Origin: Sphingomonas aurantiaca
Lineage (GTDB): Bacteria > Pseudomonadota > Alphaproteobacteria > Sphingomonadales > Sphingomonadaceae
Length of the DNA: 64,000 nt
Reading direction: 5' to 3'
Assembly (NCBI RefSeq): GCF_003050705.1
Contig: NZ_QAOG01000004.1
Coordinates: 310,001 to 374,000 of the forward strand
Within the stretch, counting starts at the first letter, position 1; each line of letters begins with the position of its first letter. Below the pieces are notes generated by a model, which worked only from the letters and a program-made list of their open reading frames with translations, did not search any database and was not told the DNA's origin. The translations under genes and the position numbers were made by a program. Below are positions 44,923 to 55,676 of this stretch, in pieces.

Positions 44923-45939
44923 ATGCTTCGACCCCTGGCGGCGCTCGCCGTCGCTGCCCTGCTGACCGGTGCGCCGGCCGCCGCGAACCCGGCGCCGGCG
45001 CGCGACGTGACGCTGATGACCTACAACGTCCACGGTCTGCCCTGGCCGATCGTCGAGGATCGCGCGGCGGCGCTGGCGGCGATCGGCAATCAGCTGAGGG
45101 CGATGCGCCGCCACGCCGACGCGCCCGAGATCGTCGCGGTGCAGGAGGCGTTCGTCGACGACGCCAAGGCGATCGGGCGGACTGCGGGCTATCGCTACGC
45201 CGCGTTCGGTCCGGCGGAGGATGCCCCCGCGATGGTGCCGCGCGTCGATGACGGGTTCGTCGCGGATGGCAGCCGGATGGTCGGCGAACGGCTCGGCAAG
45301 CATGTCGACAGCGGCCTCGCGATCTTCTCCGACTATCCGATCCTAGCGGTCCGGCGCATGGCCTACCCGACCTGCGCGGGCTATGATTGCCTCGCCAACA
45401 AGGGCGCGCTGGCGGCGCTGATCGCGATCCCCGGTGTCGCGACGCCGGTGATCGTGGTCGACACGCACCTGAATTCGAACGGCGCGTCGGGTACACCTTC
45501 GGCGCGGGCGATCCAGGCCTATCGTCGTCAGATCGACCTGCTCGCGGCGTTCATCACCAGCCTCGGTGCCGGCACGCGTCCGGTTCTGGTGGCTGGCGAT
45601 TTCAACGTCGGTCGCGACCTTGCGCGACGCGCGCAGTTCGACATGCGGATGCTCGGCGGCGGTGCGGCGTTGCAGGCGGCGGTGGCGACGTGCCGCGTGG
45701 CGCCCGAATGTCCCGTTGCCGAGCCCGCGGGGATCGCGGAGTCGATCGCGCGCGGCAAGGACTGGCTGATGTACCGCTCGTCGCCGCGCGTCGCGATCAC
45801 GCCGACCGGTCTCGCCGCCCCGTTCGGACGGCGGCCGGATGGGACGATGCTGTCGGATCATGTCGGCATCGAAGTGCGCTACCGGATCGCGAGCCGCAGT
45901 GCTGTGGCCGGCGCGCCGATGACGACCGCCAGCCGCTGA
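44923..45939 (+). CDS. Secreted endonuclease/exonuclease/phosphatase-fold enzyme
   Basis: 338 residues with a signal peptide (MLRPLAALAVAALLTGAPAA). The fold's catalytic blocks are complete: LMTYNVHGLP (Asn), IVAVQEAFVDDA (Glu), VVDTHLNSNG (His), LVAGDFNVGRD (Asp and Asn) and LSDHVGIEV (terminal Asp-His). Members hydrolyse phosphodiesters, from sphingomyelin to nucleic acids. Sphingomonads contain glycosphingolipids, so a sphingomyelinase-like activity is a possibility but unproven. It follows the DUF2141 gene by 30 bases, with AGGA before the ATG. Confidence 0.88.
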   Translation: MLRPLAALAVAALLTGAPAAANPAPARDVTLMTYNVHGLPWPIVEDRAAALAAIGNQLRAMRRHADAPEIVAVQEAFVDDAKAIGRTAGYRYAAFGPAEDAPAMVPRVDDGFVADGSRMVGERLGKHVDSGLAIFSDYPILAVRRMAYPTCAGYDCLANKGALAALIAIPGVATPVIVVDTHLNSNGASGTPSARAIQAYRRQIDLLAAFITSLGAGTRPVLVAGDFNVGRDLARRAQFDMRMLGGGAALQAAVATCRVAPECPVAEPAGIAESIARGKDWLMYRSSPRVAITPTGLAAPFGRRPDGTMLSDHVGIEVRYRIASRSAVAGAPMTTASR

Positions 45940-45954
45940 CCCCCGCCGCCGGGT

Positions 45955-46653
45955 TCAGCCCGACCTGAGCCATTGGCGGAGCACCGCGGTGACTTCGCCC
46001 GGGCGTTCCATCGGCGCCAGATGCCCGCAGCCGCGCAGCAGGTGGAACCGCGCGCCCGCGATCCGCAGCGATAAAGCGAGCGCGTCGTCGGGGGTGCAGA
46101 TCCGATCGCGATCACCGACCGCGACCAGCGTGGGCACGGCGATCGCGGCGATCGCGTCGCTGATGTCCGGACGGGCGAGCAGCGCGCGCTGCTGGCGTTC
46201 GAACACGACCGGGCCGACGCGGTCCGCCATCGCCTGCGCGGGGCCGCTGACATTGGCGGACAGGTGTGGATCGGCGTGCGGTGCGGTGGCGAGCATCCCT
46301 TGTCCCGCGACCGTGCGCGGGCGGCCGTCCATCGATCCGCGCGTGCCGAACAGCGCGATGCGCGTGACTCGCTCGGGCGCCTGCCGGACCATCTCCATCG
46401 CGACGTACCCGCCCAGGCTGACGCCTGCGACCGCGAACCGTGGCGGCGCGCTCGCCAGAACGCGAGCGGCCATGGCGGACAAGGTATCGTCCTGCGACAG
46501 GTCGCCGAACTCGACCTGCGCGAGGCCGGCGAGATCGACGATCTGCCGTGCCCATAATTGCCCATCGCACCCCATCGCGGGGAGCAGCATCAGCGGTGTA
46601 CGCGATCGGACCATGCGAAATCTCCGGAAGCGGCGGGTTGCGGGGATGCTCAC
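45955..46653 (-). CDS. Alpha/beta hydrolase
   Basis: 232 residues. MLLPAMGCDGQLWARQIVDL opens the hydrolase core. The nucleophile elbow is FAVAGVSLGGYVAMEMV, VAVGDRDRICTPDDA supplies the Asp, and LRGCGHLAPMERP the His. The pattern is like the RsbQ/BioH/esterase group. A GTG at 46653 starts the frame two bases past the stop of the CitMHS gene, so it is probably in that transcript; an ATG at 46614 would trim 13 residues. The substrate is not evident. Confidence 0.85.
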   Translation of the reverse strand: MSIPATRRFRRFRMVRSRTPLMLLPAMGCDGQLWARQIVDLAGLAQVEFGDLSQDDTLSAMAARVLASAPPRFAVAGVSLGGYVAMEMVRQAPERVTRIALFGTRGSMDGRPRTVAGQGMLATAPHADPHLSANVSGPAQAMADRVGPVVFERQQRALLARPDISDAIAAIAVPTLVAVGDRDRICTPDDALALSLRIAGARFHLLRGCGHLAPMERPGEVTAVLRQWLRSG

Positions 46654-46654
46654 C

Positions 46655-47956
46655 TCAGGCGACGAACGGGAAGGCGAGCGCGATCATGCCGACGACGGTC
46701 ATCACCGTGCAGACGAGGATCGCTGGGACGAGCGTGAAGCGCTGGTGATCGGCAAGGTCGATCCCGACCAGGCTGACCAGCAGATAGGTCGACGGCACCA
46801 GCGGGCTGAGCAGGTGGACCGGCTGGCCCATCAGCGACGCGCGCGCGATCGCCTCAGGCGAGACGCCGTAATGCGCGCCCGCCTCGGCGAGGATCGGCAG
46901 CATCCCGAAATAGAACGCATCGTTCGAGATGAAGAAGGTGAACGGCATGCTCAGCACCGCGGTGATCGGCGCCATGTACGGCCCGAGCGCGGGCGGGATC
47001 ACGCCGACCACCGCCTTGCTCATCGCCTCGACCATGCCGGTGCCGCCGAGGATCCCGGTGAAGATACCCGCCGCGAAGATCAGCGAGACGACCGCCAGCA
47101 CGTTGCCGGCATGCGCGGAGATGCGCTCCTTCTGGTCGGCGACGCCGGGATAGTTGACGATCATCGCGATCGCGAACGCCAGCATCATCAGCACCGACAG
47201 CGGCAGGATGCCCCAGACGAGCAACGTGAGCAGCGTAACGACAAGGGCTGCGTTGAACCAGATCAGCTTCGGGCGACGTGCTTCGGGATATTGCGAAACC
47301 GCCATGCCGGTGAACTCGGTGTCCGCGGTGATACCCGCTTCACCCATCCGCGCGCGTTCCTTGCGGCCGAAATACACCGCGAGACCGATCAGGAAGGCGA
47401 GGCCGGCGATCATGCCGGGGATCAGCGGCAGGAACAGGGTCGCCGGATCGATCTTGAGCGCGGACGCGGCGCGCGCGGTCGGCCCGCCCCACGGCGTCAG
47501 GTTCATGATGCCGCTCGTCGTCATCAACAAGCAGACGAGGTACAGCCGGTTCATGTTGAAACGCTTGTACAGCGGCAACAGCGCGGCGATCGTGATGATG
47601 TAGGTCGTCGACCCGTCGCCATCGAGGCTGACGAGCGCGCACAGCACGACCGAGCCGATCAGGATCCGCATCGGATCGCCATGGACCATCCGGATCAGCC
47701 GTCCGACCAGCGGATCGAAGAGCCCTGTATCCGTCATTGTCGAGAAGAACAGGATCGCGAACAGCAACATCACGCCGGTCGGCGCGAGGTTCTTGATACC
47801 GTCGATCATCATCGGGCCGAGACCCGCGGCCTCGCCCGCGAACACGCCGAAGATCGACGGGATCACGATGAGCGCGACGAGCGGCGTCATCTTCTTGGTC
47901 ATGATCAGGGTCATGAACGTGGCCACCATCAGGAAGCCAAGCAGGGCAAGGTTCAT
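46655..47956 (-). CDS. CitMHS family citrate/divalent-metal:proton symporter
   Basis: 433 residues with about 12 membrane segments. NLALLGFLMVATFMTLIMTK opens the CitMHS family pattern; FSTMTDTGLFDPLVGRLIRM, VSLDGDGSTTYIITIAALLP, MNLTPWGGPTARAASAL and FISNDAFYFGMLPILAEAG are conserved blocks. Family members import citrate as a metal complex together with protons. It lies in a leftward run from solute-binding protein to porin to transporter to hydrolase, divergent from a TctD/TctE-like two-component system. Confidence 0.92.
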   Translation of the reverse strand: MNLALLGFLMVATFMTLIMTKKMTPLVALIVIPSIFGVFAGEAAGLGPMMIDGIKNLAPTGVMLLFAILFFSTMTDTGLFDPLVGRLIRMVHGDPMRILIGSVVLCALVSLDGDGSTTYIITIAALLPLYKRFNMNRLYLVCLLMTTSGIMNLTPWGGPTARAASALKIDPATLFLPLIPGMIAGLAFLIGLAVYFGRKERARMGEAGITADTEFTGMAVSQYPEARRPKLIWFNAALVVTLLTLLVWGILPLSVLMMLAFAIAMIVNYPGVADQKERISAHAGNVLAVVSLIFAAGIFTGILGGTGMVEAMSKAVVGVIPPALGPYMAPITAVLSMPFTFFISNDAFYFGMLPILAEAGAHYGVSPEAIARASLMGQPVHLLSPLVPSTYLLVSLVGIDLADHQRFTLVPAILVCTVMTVVGMIALAFPFVA

Positions 47957-48013
47957 CGCATCGTCCTAGGAAAGGGCGTGAAAAAGGGGGTGGGGGCGGT
48001 GGCAGCAAAACCA

Positions 48014-48098
48014 CCGTCATCCTGACGAAAGTCAGGATCCAGGGTTACAGGGTGCAGTACTGCGAGGCTCTGGGTCCTGACTTTCGTCAGGATGACGG
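48014..48098. repeat. Palindromic repeat, family A copy 5
   Basis: CCGTCATCCTGACGAAAGTCAGGATCC pairs with CCTGACTTTCGTCAGGATGACGG. It lies between the porin and CitMHS genes, which read in the same direction, so here the element is inside a transcript and could terminate or process it. Confidence 0.92.
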
Positions 48099-48134
48099 AG
48101 CGAGAGGGCAGGGCTCTGCGAACATCACCACGCA

Positions 48135-49616
48135 TCAGAAGGTGACGCCGACGCGGGCGCTGAGCGTCTGGCCGCTGTCGTTGCCGGTGAACGTGCCCGA
48201 GCGGTTGTCGGTGTCCCATTGGATCGCGTTGACCTGGAAGCGGGTGAAGCTGTTGAGATACCAGTTGACGCCCACGGTCGCCGCCCAGCCTTCGCCGCCG
48301 GTCAGCAGGTCGGTGTAGTCGAGGCTTTCGTAGCGCGCGGTCAGTTCGATCGCGCCGACGCCGCCGTCGAAGGTCGGCTTCAACACCTTGGGCTGGCCGA
48401 AGCTGCCGAGGCGCGGGTTGTATGGCGGCAGGTCGCCGGTCAGGAACAGACCGCCCGAGACGCTCCACGCCTTGCTGACGAAATCGGGACGCCCACCGTC
48501 GAGCCGCGCGTTGCGGCGGCCCGCCTCGCCCATCACCCACAACGGCCCGCGATAGCCGCCGAGCTCGACGCCGTAGCCGGTCGTGCCCGTCCCGCCGGTG
48601 AGCGGCCCGCTCGACACGCGCAGTGCGCCGTTGAAGCGGCCGCCGATCACCGTGTTGCGCGTCAGCGTCCCCGCGACCGACGATAGCGACTCGTCGAAGC
48701 CCCAGGCGCCGATGTGCAGCACGCCGGTATCCGACTTGATCGGGTTCCAGTGCGCGCGGCCGAGCACGGTGCGGCTGTCGCCAACGGTCTGCGTCCCGTC
48801 GATCCGGTCGCCGGTGACAGTGATCGACGCATGGCCCGTCTTCCAGAACACGCGCGGCATCACGCCGATGCCGTAGAAGCCGCGCTGCGGGATGATCGCG
48901 GTGGCGACCGTCGTACGCTCGAGGAACGGCGTCGAATCCGACCCCGTCGAGCCCTCGAACCCGCGATCGTTGAACAGATGCCCGGCGCGGACGTCGTAAT
49001 CGAGGCCCGGCTTGATCTTGTTGCGCCAGCCGACGAACGCGGTGACGACGTCGACCTCGTTCTCCGAGAAGTCGCTCTCGAACTGGTAGAAGAAATGCGT
49101 GCCGACGCCGCCTTCGAGGCCGAGGCGCAGCGCGCGCATGCCCGTCGTCGTGATGTTGCGACCGTCATATTTGGAGCCGAAGCTGGAACTCACATCGGTC
49201 AGGATGCGGCCGCGCGGCTTGAACGTGTACACGCCGTCGGCCGAGTGGAAGACGGGCAGGCCGGCCCCCCATTCGGTCGTCACGCCCGACGGATTGTCGC
49301 GCGCGGCCAGAGCCTGCGCGACGCTGCGATCGGCCGGCCCCGGCGGCGCGAGCTGCGGCGCGAACGGCACCGTACGGCGCGGTTCGTTGTTCTGCGCGAC
49401 CGCCTGCGGCGCCACCTGCACGGGCGCGACCGGCGCGGAAGCCTGTGCCACTGCCGTAGCATTCTCGAGCCGATCGAGCCGCGATTTGAGCGCCGCGATC
49501 TCGGCCGCCTGCGCGCGGACCAGTGCGGCGAGATCGGCGTCGCTCGGGGTCTGCGCCAGCGCCGGGGTTGCTGCAATCAAGGCGAGTGCGGCGCACCCGG
49601 TACGGAAAAGGGTCAT
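48135..49616 (-). CDS. OprO/OprP-like outer-membrane porin
   Basis: 493 residues. A signal peptide (MTLFRTGCAALALIAATPALAQ) is followed by a short coiled coil (LVRAQAAEIAALKSRLDRLE, as in trimeric phosphate/citrate porins) and a long beta-barrel with alternating strands. The barrel ends in the aromatic C-terminal signature ARVGVTF. IELTARYESLDYTDLLTGGE and WAATVGVNWYLNSFTRFQVN are typical OprO/P end strands. It would pass anions across the outer membrane for the CitMHS carrier. Its ATG overlaps the solute-binding protein's stop by 4 bases. Confidence 0.9.
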   Translation of the reverse strand: MTLFRTGCAALALIAATPALAQTPSDADLAALVRAQAAEIAALKSRLDRLENATAVAQASAPVAPVQVAPQAVAQNNEPRRTVPFAPQLAPPGPADRSVAQALAARDNPSGVTTEWGAGLPVFHSADGVYTFKPRGRILTDVSSSFGSKYDGRNITTTGMRALRLGLEGGVGTHFFYQFESDFSENEVDVVTAFVGWRNKIKPGLDYDVRAGHLFNDRGFEGSTGSDSTPFLERTTVATAIIPQRGFYGIGVMPRVFWKTGHASITVTGDRIDGTQTVGDSRTVLGRAHWNPIKSDTGVLHIGAWGFDESLSSVAGTLTRNTVIGGRFNGALRVSSGPLTGGTGTTGYGVELGGYRGPLWVMGEAGRRNARLDGGRPDFVSKAWSVSGGLFLTGDLPPYNPRLGSFGQPKVLKPTFDGGVGAIELTARYESLDYTDLLTGGEGWAATVGVNWYLNSFTRFQVNAIQWDTDNRSGTFTGNDSGQTLSARVGVTF

Positions 49617-50695
49617 TGGGCTTTGGCTCCGGTGGCGAGAATCGCGGTCCAGTCGCGCAGGAAACGCTGGCGTTTGACGCGGTCGAGGTTGACGAGAAGT
49701 TGCGGGCCGACGCGGATCGGACGGGCCTGCGCGGTGGGAAGACGGCGTGCTGAAACGTCGGTGCGGACCGGCCACAGGCTGCGCTTGGCAAGCAGCGACT
49801 GCCCCTCGCGCGACAGCAGGAAGTCGAGAAAGAGTTTCGCCGCCGCCGGGTGCGCGGCCTCGCGCGCGATGAACGCGATCCGCGACGTGACCAGCGTGTA
49901 ATCCTGCGGAAAGACCACGCCGATGCGGCGGTCGGTGCGCGCGCGTTCGAGCGCGTAGGAGCCGATCACGTTGTACGCGATCGCCTGCCGCCCCTCGGCG
50001 ACACCGCGCAGCATCGGCTCGGTGGTCAGCGACAGGACCGGATTCGTGGCGGCGATCGCCTCGAGCAGCGAGCGCGTGTCGCGCGTCGTCGCCATGTCCT
50101 GCGTCAGATACAGATAGCCGGTGTTCGACCGCGCGGGGTCGAACGTCGTCACCTTGCCGGCGAACGCGCGGCCGTTCTGCCGCAGCATCGCCTCGAGCGC
50201 GGCATGCGTCCGCGGTACGCGCGCGGCGGGGATCAGCCGCGTGTTGTAGACGATCCCGATCGGCTCGGCGGTGACCCCGAAGCCCATGTTCTTCCACACT
50301 GACTGCGGCGGCAGCGCGGGCTTTTCGGGGCTGGCATAGCCTTGCGCGAAACCGTCGTTGATCAGCTTGACCTGCAAATCCATCGCCGACGACCAGACGA
50401 TATCCGCGGACAGCCGCTTGGCGCGCGTTTCGGTGACGAAGCGGCGATACATCTCGGTCGAGCCGAGATCGGCATAGAGAACGGTGATCCCCGGATAGCG
50501 CTTCCGGAACGCGGCGACCACCGGCAGCAGTTCGGCGCGATCGGCATTGCCGTAGATCCGCACCTGCCGCTCGGCGCGCGCGTCGCTGATGATCTGATCA
50601 TAAAAGCGCGGATAGTTGGCGGGACGCTGCGCCACGAGCGGAGTCGCGGCGACCGTCGTGGCCAACACTGCAATCCTCAGAAAAATTCGCGCCAT
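49613..50695 (-). CDS. Periplasmic solute-binding protein (Fe3+/spermidine-like family)
   Basis: 360 residues. A signal peptide (MARIFLRIAVLATTVAATPL) comes first, then the cluster 1 binding-protein pattern: VRIYGNADRAELLPVVAAFR, GITVLYADLGSTEMYRRFVT, SADIVWSSAMDLQVKLINDG, MGFGVTAEPIGIVYNTRLIP and FLDFLLSREGQSLLAKRSLW. No permease or ATPase gene is present in the window, so it may serve as an extracytoplasmic sensor for the divergent two-component system. Two adjacent ATGs follow GGAGAG; the second (50695) has the better spacing. Confidence 0.88.
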   Translation of the reverse strand: MARIFLRIAVLATTVAATPLVAQRPANYPRFYDQIISDARAERQVRIYGNADRAELLPVVAAFRKRYPGITVLYADLGSTEMYRRFVTETRAKRLSADIVWSSAMDLQVKLINDGFAQGYASPEKPALPPQSVWKNMGFGVTAEPIGIVYNTRLIPAARVPRTHAALEAMLRQNGRAFAGKVTTFDPARSNTGYLYLTQDMATTRDTRSLLEAIAATNPVLSLTTEPMLRGVAEGRQAIAYNVIGSYALERARTDRRIGVVFPQDYTLVTSRIAFIAREAAHPAAAKLFLDFLLSREGQSLLAKRSLWPVRTDVSARRLPTAQARPIRVGPQLLVNLDRVKRQRFLRDWTAILATGAKAQ

Positions 50696-50786
50696 CATCA
50701 CTCTCCTCGCCTTCCGTCTCTGTGTTCGGATAGACTGCATCCGTGGAGTACGAACCGAAGCTGTCACCAACCTTTCACGGGTTTTC

Positions 50787-51452
50787 ATGCGCATCCTGGT
50801 GATCGAGGACGACGCCGCGCTTGCGCGCAGCATCGCGGCATTGCTGCGCGCGGGCGGCAATGCGGTCGATCATGTCGCGACCGGCGAGGATGCGCTGGCG
50901 GTGGTCGCGGGCGAACCCTATGCGCTGGTAATCCTCGATGTCGGGCTTCCCGGGATCGACGGATTTACCGTGCTGGAGACGCTGCGACGGCGCGGCGAGC
51001 GGGTCCCCGTGCTGATGCTCACCGCGCGCGACGCGCTCGACGACCGCGTGCGCGGGCTCGATCTCGGCGCCGACGATTATCTGCGCAAGCCGTTCGAGCC
51101 CGAGGAGCTCGAGGCGCGCGTGCGGGCGCTCGGCCGGCGACGCGGCGGCGATCCGCTGCCGATGCTCAGCGTCGGCACGCTGACGATCAACCGATCGACC
51201 GGCGATGCGGACATTGCCGGCCGCGCGCTCGACCTGCGCCGCCGCGAACGCGCCGTGCTGGAGGCGCTGGCAACGCGCGCAGGGCGAGTCGTGCCACGCG
51301 AACTGCTGATCGGCGAGGTGTTCGGCTTCGACGAACCCGTCGGCGGCAACGCGATCGAGGTCCATGTCACGCGCCTGCGGACCAAGCTCGCGCCCGACGG
51401 CCCCGGCATCCGTACCGTGCGCGGCGTCGGTTATATGCTCGATGCCGGCTGA
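50787..51452 (+). CDS. OmpR-type response regulator (TctD-like)
   Basis: 221 residues. The receiver domain has ILVIEDDAALARSIAALLRA, phospho-acceptor Asp51 in LVILDVGLPG, LMLTARDALDD and the conserved Lys in YLRKPFEPEEL. A C-terminal winged helix includes LDLRRRERAVLEALATRAGR and GNAIEVHVTRLRTKLAPDGP. It is the first gene after the divergent promoter with the solute-binding protein and overlaps the kinase gene by 11 bases. The likely role is activation of the citrate-type uptake genes. Confidence 0.93.
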   Translation: MRILVIEDDAALARSIAALLRAGGNAVDHVATGEDALAVVAGEPYALVILDVGLPGIDGFTVLETLRRRGERVPVLMLTARDALDDRVRGLDLGADDYLRKPFEPEELEARVRALGRRRGGDPLPMLSVGTLTINRSTGDADIAGRALDLRRRERAVLEALATRAGRVVPRELLIGEVFGFDEPVGGNAIEVHVTRLRTKLAPDGPGIRTVRGVGYMLDAG

Positions 51453-52851
51453 GACCGTCGTCACCGATCGGGGTGCCCCCGCGCTGCGAACGCGGCTGCT
51501 GGTCGCGGTGCTCGGGCCGTTGCTGGCCGCGGCGATCCTGATCGGTGTCGTCGGCGCCGCGCTGATCGCCGATGTCGTCCGCCGCACCAACGACCGCGTG
51601 CTCGCCGGCGCACTCGGCGCGATCGCGGAGACGGTGCAGGTCGAACGCGGCGAGGTGACGCTGGACCTGCCCGCCGCCGCGTTCGGGATGCTGGAGAATA
51701 CCGAGCGCGACAATGTCTATTACCGGGTCGCGGTCGGCGGCGATCTGCTGACCGGCTATGCGGACCTGCCCGCGCCCGATCCCGCGACGCTCGCGGTCGA
51801 CGTGCCGCGCTACCGCTTCGCCCGCTACCGCGACCAGCCGATCCGCATCGCCGAGGTGCGCCGGTCGCTGCCGCGCATCGACAAGCCCGTCATCGTCCAG
51901 ATCGCCGAGACGCTCGACAATCGCGGTGCGCTCACCCGCCGGCTGATGCTCGCGCTGCTGATCGGCGAATGCGTCCTTGTCGGCGCCGCCGCGCTGTTGC
52001 TCCGCCCGGCGCTCGGCTGGTCGTTGCGCCCGCTCTCGCGGCTGCGCGGCGCGGTGGAGGCGCGGGACAAGCGCGCGCGACCCGATTTTTCGCCGCTCGA
52101 CACCGGCCCGCTCCCAAGCGAACTCCGCCCGCTCGCCGGCGCGTTCGACCGACTCCTCGCGCAGCTCGACGCCGCCACCGTCGGCGTCCGCCGCTTCACC
52201 GCCGACGCCTCGCACCAGATGCGCACGCCGCTCTCCGTCCTGAAGGTTCAGGTCGCGCTCGCCCGCCGCGGATCGGAAGCCGAACGCCGCGATGCACTCG
52301 ACGAGATCGCCGACGTCGCGGTCCGGCTCGAACGGCTCGTGACGCAGCTGCTCGCGCTCGCCCGCGCCGAGGAGGCGGGCGTCTCCGCGCCGCTCGAGGC
52401 GGTCGATCTGCGCGAGGTCGCTGCCGCGGTCATCGCGCGGCAGATCAACCAGGCGATCCGGGCGGGCGTCGACCTGATCCTCGAGGGGGATGCGGAGACG
52501 CGCTACATGGTGTCGGGCCACCGCACGCTGATCTTCGAAATCCTGTCGAACCTGATCGACAACGGCATTCGCTACAACCGGCGCGGCGGTACGGTGTCGG
52601 TCGCGTTGCAGGCGGAGGACGCGCGGATCGCGGTCGTCGTCGCCGATGACGGCCCGGGGATCGTACCGGCGTACCGCGAAAAGGCGTTCGACCGCTTCGT
52701 CCGGCTGGGCCCCGCGAACAGCCCGGAGGGGAGTGGGCTTGGCCTGGCGATCGTCCGCTCGGCAGCGACGCGGCTGAACGCCACCGTCGGGTTCGTCGAT
52801 GTCGATCGCGGGACGGCGATCATCCTGCGGTTCGCCCCGCCGCTCTTCTGA
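51442..52851 (+). CDS. Sensor histidine kinase (TctE-like)
   Basis: 469 residues. The first membrane segment is LLVAVLGPLLAAAILIGVVG. A periplasmic region of about 130 residues has the 2CSK-type layout (VYYRVAVGGDLLTGYADLPA), then a second membrane segment (LMLALLIGECVLVGAAALLL). The catalytic part shows an H-box ASHQMRTPLSVLK (His near 258), N-box FEILSNLIDNGIRYN, and glycine boxes VVADDGPGI and SGLGLAIV. It pairs with the overlapping regulator gene. The neighbouring genes point to citrate or another tricarboxylate as the signal. Confidence 0.92.
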   Translation: MPAETVVTDRGAPALRTRLLVAVLGPLLAAAILIGVVGAALIADVVRRTNDRVLAGALGAIAETVQVERGEVTLDLPAAAFGMLENTERDNVYYRVAVGGDLLTGYADLPAPDPATLAVDVPRYRFARYRDQPIRIAEVRRSLPRIDKPVIVQIAETLDNRGALTRRLMLALLIGECVLVGAAALLLRPALGWSLRPLSRLRGAVEARDKRARPDFSPLDTGPLPSELRPLAGAFDRLLAQLDAATVGVRRFTADASHQMRTPLSVLKVQVALARRGSEAERRDALDEIADVAVRLERLVTQLLALARAEEAGVSAPLEAVDLREVAAAVIARQINQAIRAGVDLILEGDAETRYMVSGHRTLIFEILSNLIDNGIRYNRRGGTVSVALQAEDARIAVVVADDGPGIVPAYREKAFDRFVRLGPANSPEGSGLGLAIVRSAATRLNATVGFVDVDRGTAIILRFAPPLF

Positions 52852-52914
52852 CCGCCGCTTCAGTGTCCCGTCGAGCGACGTGCGCGCCGCCCGACGGGAT
52901 CGATCGTCAGCCGA

Positions 52915-54222
<1,308 letters not shown>

Positions 54223-54230
54223 CGGGATTC

Positions 54231-55676
54231 CTACGATTTTGGAGTGATGCGGGAATAGGCTTGGCGGAATGCGGCCTTCTTCTCGGCGAGCGCCGAGACG
54301 AGGGCAGGGTCGGGAACGATGCTGTGCGAGACGGGGGGCGCGACGCAGATGTCGGCGGGGTCGCCGCCGTCGACGCCGAGCTGGGCAAGCCGTGCGGCGC
54401 CCAGCGCGGGGCCGACTTCGCCGCCCTGGAGGTAGACGAGTTCGACCTCCATCGCCGCGGCGATCACCTCGCCCCAATAGCGGGAGCGTGCGCCGCCGCC
54501 GATGACCGCGAGCCGCTCGACGACGGTGCCCGCTTCGCGCAGCACGTCGAGCCCGTCGGCGAGCGCGAACGCGACGCCTTCGAGCACCGCCTGCGACAGG
54601 CGGCCGGCATCGGTGTCGTTGTCGAGACGCAGGAACGCGCCGCGAACTTCGGGGTCGTTGTGCGGCGTGCGCTCACCCGACAGATAGGGGAGGAAAAGCT
54701 CGGGGCCACACGCGGGGCCGGCGGCCTCGGCGCGTGCGAACAGGTCGGCGGCGCCGGCGGCACCGGTGATCCGCGCGACCCAGTCGATGCACGACGCGGC
54801 CGACAGGTGCACCGACATCTGGTGCCACAGCCCCGGCAGCGCATGGCAGAAGGCATGGACCGCGCGATCGGGATTGGGGCGGAAGTCGCTGGTCGCGACG
54901 AAGATCACCCCCGACGTGCCGAGCGACAGCAACGCATCGCCGTCCGCGACCACGCCGACACCGACCGCGCCCGCCGCATTGTCGCCGCCGCCCGCCGCGA
55001 CCGGCACCTGCCGCATCCCCCAGAGCTCGGCGACCGCGGCGGTCAGCGTGCCGGTGATCTGCGTGCCCTCGTACAGCCGCGGCATCTGCGCCTGTGTCAG
55101 TCCGCACGCGCCGAGCAGCGCGTCGCTCCAGCAGCGGCCACCGACGTCGAGCCACAAAGTGCCCGCGCTGTCGGACAGGTCCGAGGCCTTGTCGCCGGTC
55201 ATCAGCAACCTGACATAATCCTTGGGCAGCAGCACGGTGGCGATCTTCGCGAAGACGTCCGGTTCATGCTCGCGCACCCACAGCAGTTTCGGCGCGGTGA
55301 AGCCTGGCATCGCGATGTTGCCCGCAATCGCGCGCAGGTCAGGGACGGCACGCTCCAGCGCGGCGCATTGTGCAAAGCTGCGGCCATCGTTCCACAGGAT
55401 CGCCGGGCGCAGCGGACGGTCGTCGGCATCCAGCAGCGTGGCGCCGTGCATCTGGCCCGCGAGCCCGACGCCACGCACCGCGCGGCGGACGCTCGGGTCG
55501 ATCGCCTGGACCGCCGCGGTGGTCGCCTGCCACCATGCGTCGGGATCCTGTTCGGACCAGAGCGGGTGCGGCCGCTGCACGGTTAGCGCGGCCGTGCCCT
55601 GGCCGACCACGCTGCCATGCGAGTCGAGCACCACGGCCTTGACACCCGAGGTGCCGATATCGATTCCGAGGAACAT
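54231..55676 (-). CDS. xylB: Xylulokinase
   Basis: 481 residues of the FGGY sugar-kinase family. [20 protein letters not shown] is the N-terminal phosphate loop; [20 protein letters not shown] and [13 protein letters not shown] form the sugar site; [20 protein letters not shown] and [10 protein letters not shown] the ATP side; [20 protein letters not shown] the FGGY C-terminal signature region. It phosphorylates xylulose to enter the pentose phosphate pathway. The ATG overlaps the GH43 stop by one base (TGATG) and xylA follows. Confidence 0.95.
   Translation of the reverse strand: MFLGIDIGTSGVKAVVLDSHGSVVGQGTAALTVQRPHPLWSEQDPDAWWQATTAAVQAIDPSVRRAVRGVGLAGQMHGATLLDADDRPLRPAILWNDGRSFAQCAALERAVPDLRAIAGNIAMPGFTAPKLLWVREHEPDVFAKIATVLLPKDYVRLLMTGDKASDLSDSAGTLWLDVGGRCWSDALLGACGLTQAQMPRLYEGTQITGTLTAAVAELWGMRQVPVAAGGGDNAAGAVGVGVVADGDALLSLGTSGVIFVATSDFRPNPDRAVHAFCHALPGLWHQMSVHLSAASCIDWVARITGAAGAADLFARAEAAGPACGPELFLPYLSGERTPHNDPEVRGAFLRLDNDTDAGRLSQAVLEGVAFALADGLDVLREAGTVVERLAVIGGGARSRYWGEVIAAAMEVELVYLQGGEVGPALGAARLAQLGVDGGDPADICVAPPVSHSIVPDPALVSALAEKKAAFRQAYSRITPKS

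Noticed and set aside
52866..52899. Possible terminator TCCCGTCG/CGACGGGA between the kinase and xylA
   Set aside because: Only 8 base pairs with an 18-base loop and no T-run; too weak to call.
54261..55586. 441-codon frame opposite xylulokinase
   Set aside because: Antisense shadow of a certain gene with no recognisable domain.
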